Shown here: positions 14,135 to 18,607 of the stretch, piece after piece | How positions within the stretch are numbered: the first letter of the stretch is position 1 | Layout: each line of letters begins with the position of its first letter | Assembly: GCA_002416505.1 (NCBI GenBank) | Contig: DIAM01000011.1 | Coordinates: forward strand, 1 to 18,607 | DNA from: Gammaproteobacteria bacterium UBA5078 | GTDB taxonomy: Bacteria; Pseudomonadota; Gammaproteobacteria; Pseudomonadales; Pseudohongiellaceae | DNA: 18,607 nucleotides | Direction: 5' to 3' | The notes under the pieces: model-generated | What the model was told of the DNA's origin: nothing | What the model saw: only the letters and a program-made list of their open reading frames with translations | Databases searched by the model: none | Made by a program: the position numbers and the translations under genes

Positions 14135-14815
14135 CTAAGCTTTAGGCGAGAAGTGCAACTGCAAAGGATAGTGAGTCTTGAGATAGTCGAACAAGCTTGC
14201 GAGGAACAGTATCACGCCCCCCATCTCCATGCCCTCCTCTACTGGGGTCCAAAGATTGTAGCCCAAGGTATCTAGGGCATCCTCGTATAGATAAGGCTCG
14301 GTTGCCAATTCAACTCCGATCGCACCGCCCACGAAGATGGCGCCGGACATCATGAATCGCACGGCGATCGGGGCTGGCAGCGATGACAGGAACTTCAGAT
14401 AGAGCACGCCAACCAGCAAAACCACGATCATGCCCGGCACTGCCCACGAAGTTTCTGTAATAGAGTTCAAAGTCTCATGAAAGCCAGCGATCTCATCTGC
14501 CGACATGAATGCGAAGCCGAGGCCAAGGCCAAACCAATAGAGTGTGTATCGCTCTTTGCTCTGCTCACTTAGATGCGCAATCAGGAACAGCACCACCGCG
14601 GTCAGTAGCAATAGGCTCGAGGAAAACCACGTGGGTATGCTCTCCTCTTCATCCACGTCGAATAATTCGCGCAATAGCCAAGGCAGCTCGATGAAACGAT
14701 AGTGCATCACGGTGAGGATAATATGGATGAGAAGAAGCGAGGCGCAGGAAATCGCGAGCGCCCTAATCAAGTGAGCCGTCGAGAAAGTGATGTTCAGGGA
14801 GATTGGTTTGGTCAT
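14135..14815 (-). CDS. Polytopic membrane protein with intramembrane acidic/His motif, function unknown
   Basis: This is a 226-residue protein with about six helices, starting at the ATG at 14815. An upstream in-frame TTG at 14896 would add 27 unconvincing residues. There is no clear Shine-Dalgarno at either start. Polar residues sit inside otherwise hydrophobic helices: Asp107-Glu108, His113-Glu114 (SADEIAGFHE), Glu169, Glu173 and Glu193-Glu194/Glu197 (PVEEGMEMGG). Such a set can bind metal, as in membrane hydrolases, or carry protons or ions. I do not recognise the family. It stands 161 bp upstream of copy A on the same strand and may share its regulation. Confidence 0.65.
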   Translation of the reverse strand: MTKPISLNITFSTAHLIRALAISCASLLLIHIILTVMHYRFIELPWLLRELFDVDEEESIPTWFSSSLLLLTAVVLFLIAHLSEQSKERYTLYWFGLGLGFAFMSADEIAGFHETLNSITETSWAVPGMIVVLLVGVLYLKFLSSLPAPIAVRFMMSGAIFVGGAIGVELATEPYLYEDALDTLGYNLWTPVEEGMEMGGVILFLASLFDYLKTHYPLQLHFSPKA

Positions 14816-14984
14816 AAGTCGCAATATTCCGAAAATTGAATAGATTTCCTTCCAAGCAAGCGGCCGATTATAGTCTTCGCCAAGCCATTTGACCAAACAC
14901 GGCGCTCTGCAACACTTTGTAACTAAAACTCTCTGCGAACGCCCGAATCGCCTTGTTTCATGGACATTCTAGACCTATTAATTA

Positions 14985-15014
14985 TTGTATCTCATTGGTC
15001 GACCTTGGTATGAT
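14985..15014 (+). promoter_or_regulatory. Promoter of the cstA-like gene
   Basis: TTGTAT (14985-14990), an 18-bp spacer ending in TGG, and TATGAT (15009-15014) form a good sigma70 promoter with an extended -10 TG. The start would be near 15021, giving a leader of about 36 nt with CTGGAG before the ATG at 15057. Confidence 0.5.
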
Positions 15015-15056
15015 GCGACCTCTTTTTTACAATAAGAAACCACTGGAGAGTGCCTT

Positions 15057-16754
15057 ATGTCCTCGGTATTGATAGTCATTCTGGGTCTTGCCGGATTCAC
15101 GTTTGGCTGGTTTGTTTATTCTCGCTTCATCGCAGAGAAGATTTACAAACTCGACCCAAATTTCGTTACTCCTGCACACCAAGTAAATGACGGTGTTGAC
15201 TATGTACCAACCAATAAGTTTGTACTGTGGGGTGCGCATTTCACCTCAGTAGCGGGTGCGGCGCCTATCGTAGGCCCTGCGATCGCCGTATATTGGGGTT
15301 GGGTTCCGGCAGTTCTGTGGGTGACATTCGGCTCGGTATTCTTCGCCGGTGTGCATGACATGGGCGCCTTGTGGGCGAGTAGCCGTCATGGCGCGAAGTC
15401 CATTGGGGCCTTGTCTGAGTCTGTAATCGGTAAGCGTACACGCTCACTGTTCATGATCGTAATCTTCCTGTTGTTGCTAATGGTGAATGCTGTATTTGGC
15501 ACCATTATCGCCGGCGAGATGGTCGACATTCCTACATCAGTATTCCCAGCCTGGGCAGCAATTCCTGTCGCCGTGGCCATCGGCTTCCTGATTCGTCGCA
15601 AGGCCAACCTGCTGCTGATCTCCGTCATCGGCGTGAGCATTCTCTACTTCACGATCTATGTCGGAAGTGAAATGCCACTAGCGCTCCCAGAAGGCTTCCT
15701 TGGTTTATCGCCAAACGCTAGCTGGATCCTGATTCTATTCGCATACGCTGCGGTCGCTTCTATGCTGCCAGTATGGGCATTGTTGCAGCCACGCGATTAC
15801 ATCAACGGTGCGCAATTGGTCGTTGGCTTGTTCCTGCTCTACGGCGCCGTATTCCTAGCCCTTCCGGATATCACCGCACCAGCATTCAATACCCAGCTGG
15901 CGGAGAACACACCGAGTATATTCCCGCTGCTATTCATCACCATTGCGTGTGGTGCGCTGTCTGGATTCCACGGCATCGTAGCCTCAGGCACTAGCTCTAA
16001 GCAGCTGGATAAAGAGACGGACGCGCGTTTCGTAGGCTATCTTGGCGCGCTAGGCGAAGGCTCACTGGCATTGATCACGATCGTTGCCGTATGTGGCGCC
16101 TTATACGCCTCCTCGCCAGAAGTGTGGCACACCCTCTACGGCGCATTCGGTAGTGGCGGCGCCTCGGCATTCATCACCGGTGGTGGTAACTTGCTGACCG
16201 CAGGCTGGGGACTCCCGAATCTGTTCGCAATGACGCTTCTAGCGACGATGGTTGTGCTGTTCGCGGGCACCACTATGGATGCTGGCGTACGTCTACAGCG
16301 TTACATCATTCAAGAGTGGGGCTCAATCTATAACATCGACTTCCTGAAGCACAACGTGATCGCTACCTTTGTCGCGGTAGGCAGCTGTCTCCTTCTGGCT
16401 TTCGGCGCCGGCGGTTCATCGGGTGATGGCGGCAACGTGATTTGGCCACTTTTCGGTGCTACCAACCAGATTCTCGCAAGTCTGACACTACTGGTTGTCT
16501 CCATCTTCCTGATGAAGCTAGGCCGCCCGGCGCGTTACACACTGATGCCTATGGTATTCGTGTTGTTGATGGCGGTATGGGGTAGCTTGATCCAGATGGG
16601 CAGCTACTACCGCAATGAGCAGTGGCTACTGGTAGTACTGAGTGTCGCGGTAATGATCGCGAGCATCTTGGTTATCCTCGAGGCAGTCTCTGTGATCTCC
16701 AATCTCAAGAAGAATGGAGTTCCCGTAGAAGAGGCAGAAGACTCTAAGTCTTGA
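15057..16754 (+). CDS. cstA: CstA-family carbon-starvation transporter (pyruvate/peptide type)
   Basis: This is a 565-residue inner-membrane transporter with about 15 hydrophobic helices. The family signature DGVDYVPTNKFVL followed by HFTSVAGAAPIVGP (45-74) is clear, as are AGVHDMGALWASSRHG (97-112), NAVFGTIIAGEMV (144-156) and LQPRDYINGAQLVVG in mid-protein. Members import pyruvate (BtsT) or peptides (CstA) and are induced on starvation. E. coli CstA is about 700 residues, so this belongs to a shorter form. Substrate cannot be set from sequence, and the symbol denotes the family. It is a single-gene transcript with its own promoter and terminator. Confidence 0.92.
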   Translation: MSSVLIVILGLAGFTFGWFVYSRFIAEKIYKLDPNFVTPAHQVNDGVDYVPTNKFVLWGAHFTSVAGAAPIVGPAIAVYWGWVPAVLWVTFGSVFFAGVHDMGALWASSRHGAKSIGALSESVIGKRTRSLFMIVIFLLLLMVNAVFGTIIAGEMVDIPTSVFPAWAAIPVAVAIGFLIRRKANLLLISVIGVSILYFTIYVGSEMPLALPEGFLGLSPNASWILILFAYAAVASMLPVWALLQPRDYINGAQLVVGLFLLYGAVFLALPDITAPAFNTQLAENTPSIFPLLFITIACGALSGFHGIVASGTSSKQLDKETDARFVGYLGALGEGSLALITIVAVCGALYASSPEVWHTLYGAFGSGGASAFITGGGNLLTAGWGLPNLFAMTLLATMVVLFAGTTMDAGVRLQRYIIQEWGSIYNIDFLKHNVIATFVAVGSCLLLAFGAGGSSGDGGNVIWPLFGATNQILASLTLLVVSIFLMKLGRPARYTLMPMVFVLLMAVWGSLIQMGSYYRNEQWLLVVLSVAVMIASILVILEAVSVISNLKKNGVPVEEAEDSKS

Positions 16755-16778
16755 TAGCACTCTTTTAGCGCCAACCCT

Positions 16779-16812
16779 AAAGCCCTCTGTCAGCAATGAC
16801 AGGGGGCTTTTT
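16779..16812 (+). terminator. Rho-independent terminator of the cstA-like gene
   Basis: A 14-bp stem with one T-G pair (16779-16792 with 16797-16810), a GCAA tetraloop and five T (16808-16812) lie 24 bp after the stop at 16754. Confidence 0.93.
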
Positions 16813-16881
16813 ATTTGCGTGAGTGAATAGTCACGCAAGGCCGCAAACTAGTTTTCTCAAACCCTACAACGCCAATTGAAA

Positions 16882-16910
16882 TAGACAAGGTCCCCACTCC
16901 CTCTTATAGT
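16882..16910 (+). promoter_or_regulatory. Strong sigma70 promoter of the MBL-fold gene
   Basis: TAGACA (16882-16887), a 17-bp spacer and TATAGT (16905-16910) each match the consensus hexamer at five of six bases. The start near 16917 leaves about 34 nt before the ATG at 16951, with AGGGGTG as Shine-Dalgarno. Confidence 0.65.
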
Positions 16911-16950
16911 CGTAGGCACACTAAATCCATAATCCTATTAGGGGTGAGCT

Positions 16951-17826
16951 ATGCGCCAGAAAAATCATGCGAGGCACTTACTCAGAAGTGCCATCTTTGC
17001 CTTCATTGCGGTCTCCCTCACCAACACAAGCCTGGCACAAACCGACTATAGTCAGGTGCAGATCGTGCCACACCAAGTCCGCGGCAATGTGTACTACTTA
17101 GAGGGTGCTGGCGGCAATATCGGACTCTCCGTCGGAGAAGATGGTGTCGTGATGATCGACGACCAGTTTGCCCCACTGACCAACAAGATTCTCGCCGCCA
17201 TCGCCAGCCTCAATGACGGCGACATTCGCTTCTTAATCAATACCCATGTGCACGGCGATCATACTGGCGGAAATGAGAACCTAGGCAAGCAGGGAATCGT
17301 AATTTTGGCCAGAGATAAGGTGAGAGTGCGAATGCTGCAGAACTCACCAAAGGAGGCGCTCCCGGTACTCACATTTGTGGATGATATTTCGATTCATCTC
17401 AATGGTGAAGAATTGATGATCATGCCCGTGCCCGCCGCGCACACAGACGGCGATAGCTTCGTGTACTTCATAGGCTCAGACGTTCTGCACATGGGCGATG
17501 TGTTTCGTACCACGGGTTACCCCTACATCGATCTAGCGAATGGTGGCACGCTGCAGGGCACCCTAGAGGCGCTTGCTATCGCCATCGGCATGGCGGGACC
17601 CGATACCATCATCGTACCAGGACACGGCTCACCTTCGACGCGTGCAGACGTAATGGAGTTCCGCGACATGATTCTGGATGTAATGAATACGGTGCGCCCA
17701 ATGGTCGAGCGCGGCATGACTTTCGAACAAGTACAGGCGGCAAACCCTACCGCTAAATACGACGCGAAATGGGGGGACCCCGAGCGCTTCTTACCGGGCG
17801 TCTATTTAGGCCTCGGCGGCCAATAG
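16951..17826 (+). CDS. Exported metallo-beta-lactamase-fold hydrolase
   Basis: This is a 291-residue protein with a signal peptide (cleavage likely after Ala29, LAQ region). The zinc-binding set of the MBL superfamily is complete: THVHGDH gives His99, His101, Asp103 and His104, then His164 (AAHTDGD), Asp183 (MGDVF) and His225 (PGHG). Two zinc ions are expected. The late GDVF and PGHGSP motifs and the long C-terminal helix resemble secreted MBL hydrolases near quinoprotein or Sox systems and broad-specificity class B-like enzymes, rather than a named lactamase. The substrate is unknown, and a beta-lactamase role should not be assumed. It is transcribed alone from a strong promoter and converges with the cytochrome gene. 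Confidence 0.88.
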   Translation: MRQKNHARHLLRSAIFAFIAVSLTNTSLAQTDYSQVQIVPHQVRGNVYYLEGAGGNIGLSVGEDGVVMIDDQFAPLTNKILAAIASLNDGDIRFLINTHVHGDHTGGNENLGKQGIVILARDKVRVRMLQNSPKEALPVLTFVDDISIHLNGEELMIMPVPAAHTDGDSFVYFIGSDVLHMGDVFRTTGYPYIDLANGGTLQGTLEALAIAIGMAGPDTIIVPGHGSPSTRADVMEFRDMILDVMNTVRPMVERGMTFEQVQAANPTAKYDAKWGDPERFLPGVYLGLGGQ

Positions 17827-17849
17827 CGTTATTGCAGAGAAAGAGAAAA

Positions 17850-17873
17850 CCCCTGAACATGATAGTTCAGGGG
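17850..17873 (-). terminator. Terminator of the cytochrome c gene
   Basis: The 9-bp stem CCCCTGAAC/GTTCAGGGG with a 6-nt loop is followed on the minus strand by TTTTCTCTTTCTC. It lies 52 bp past the stop at 17926. It may also stop the convergent plus-strand transcript, whose tail (CACCTTT) is weaker. Confidence 0.75.
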
Positions 17874-17925
17874 CACCTTTAAGAATAAGCTCTGAACTAA
17901 CCACCCAATTTTAATGCTTTCCAGC

Positions 17926-18399
17926 CTACTGTGGCACAAACACGATATAAGGCGAATCGGGCACAGTGCCTGGTGGCATATATGCTGGCATCGCCTCCCC
18001 TAGCTCGCCAAGACTGCTAATATAGCGATAGATCGCGCGCAGATCGTCCTCAGACATAGCCCGCAAATTGAACCATGGCATAGGAGGCAACAACTCAGAC
18101 CTTGATCTTGCGATGAACTGTTCCTCATTCATGTTCGCAACAGACAAGCGTAAGTTTGCAGGATAGGTCGTTCCCCAGGGACCTTGATAGCCTATAGGGC
18201 TCCCTTTCAACCACTGCGATTCTGGCACTTTACCGCCGCTCTCTGGGTACCCCGCAGTATGGCAGTCATTACAGCCTGCAATAGTGATTAGGTAACGTCC
18301 TTTATCTACACTACTTTGCTCGCTCTGTGCGAACGCAGAGGTCAAAAAAAGCAGATTACAAATTAAGACGCAAATATGGAAAAGTGATCTACGATACAT
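17926..18399 (-). CDS. Exported monohaem cytochrome c
   Basis: This is a 157-residue protein with a signal peptide (cleavage likely after Ala24). The haem site is CNDCH at 43-47. Met107 in PPMPWF is the probable distal ligand, and the C-terminal helix EDDLRAIYRYISSL closes the class I fold. A short extension with MPPGTVPDSPY follows. The form resembles the small cytochromes that accept electrons from membrane or periplasmic dehydrogenases. It could shuttle electrons to the haem domains of the copper monooxygenases about 10 kb away, but nothing in the sequence shows that. AGGAG lies 9 nt before the ATG at 18399, and a TATATA box at 18424-18419 may be its -10. Confidence 0.9.
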   Translation of the reverse strand: MYRRSLFHICVLICNLLFLTSAFAQSEQSSVDKGRYLITIAGCNDCHTAGYPESGGKVPESQWLKGSPIGYQGPWGTTYPANLRLSVANMNEEQFIARSRSELLPPMPWFNLRAMSEDDLRAIYRYISSLGELGEAMPAYMPPGTVPDSPYIVFVPQ

Positions 18400-18577
18400 T
18401 CGAACAGTACTCCTAACTTATATACGTTCATTGATGAAAGTATTACTCCATGCGGATCGGCACGCCGACGCACTGAAATAATGGCGTGCGCAATGTAGCG
18501 ATTTTAGGAACGATTGATCAATATAGAAGTTGTGAACAAGTGTTAAGGAATTGTAACGGGGGAGCCTGGTTCGAGGT

Positions 18578-18607
18578 TTTTCCAAGGCATAAAAAAACCC
18601 CCAAGCA
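18578..18607 (-). terminator. Possible half of a terminator at the right edge
   Basis: On the minus strand the last bases read TGCTTGGGGG then seven T. This looks like the 3' arm and T-run of an intrinsic terminator for a minus-strand gene lying to the right of the window. The 5' arm is outside the window. Confidence 0.35.

Noticed and set aside
16951..17826. Antibiotic-resistance metallo-beta-lactamase
   Set aside because: The zinc motif is shared by the whole superfamily; no feature specific to a known lactamase class was seen.
1..18607. CRISPR array, insertion sequence, riboswitch or rRNA
   Set aside because: No regularly spaced repeats, transposase-like frames with flanking inverted ends, known aptamer core or rRNA sequence were recognised by eye.

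Overview
The window looks like chromosome from a marine-type gammaproteobacterium of moderate GC content. The basis is the left-hand block: the order birA, coaX, SPOR-domain gene, tRNA-Tyr, tRNA-Gly, tRNA-Thr, tuf, all on the minus strand, is as I recall it from Pseudomonas and relatives. No integrase, transposase, IS end or CRISPR array was seen.

Layout. Positions 1-3507 (minus) hold housekeeping genes: BirA biotin ligase and type III pantothenate kinase with an ATGA overlap, a SPOR-domain protein, three tRNAs and the 5' part of tuf. Positions 3678-11510 hold the most interesting block. It has two paralogous exported proteins that join a thioredoxin-like domain, a c-type haem domain and a copper type II monooxygenase domain resembling peptidylglycine alpha-hydroxylating monooxygenase (PHM). 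It also has two exported NHL beta-propellers resembling peptidyl-alpha-hydroxyglycine alpha-amidating lyase (PAL). Between the propellers is a HupE/UreJ-type membrane protein with an HX5DH metal motif. Positions 11681-12676 (+) carry an unrecognised exported protein and a NIPSNAP-family protein. Positions 12714-14815 (minus) carry an operon-like run of membrane proteins: a polytopic protein of unknown function, two related four-helix proteins with GTG starts, and a 50-residue single-pass protein. Positions 15057-18399 hold a CstA-family carbon-starvation transporter (+), an exported metallo-beta-lactamase-fold hydrolase (+) and an exported monohaem cytochrome c (minus).

How the genes may work together (inference). 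In animals PHM and PAL act in sequence to turn C-terminal glycine-extended peptides into amides. Here both activities are represented by exported proteins encoded within about 8 kb. One PHM-like protein (5595-7292) keeps residues resembling the PHM substrate clamp. One PAL-like protein (10326-11510) keeps every metal and catalytic residue I can match. The other copy of each is diverged at those positions. The fused haem domain could supply the electrons that ascorbate supplies in animals. A periplasmic amidation-like or other oxidative N-dealkylation pathway is a reasonable hypothesis, but substrate and activity cannot be read from sequence. The 50-residue membrane protein ends in glycine on the predicted periplasmic side, which makes it a speculative substrate candidate.

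Comparisons with animal PHM and PAL are aligned by eye from memory and need computed alignments.
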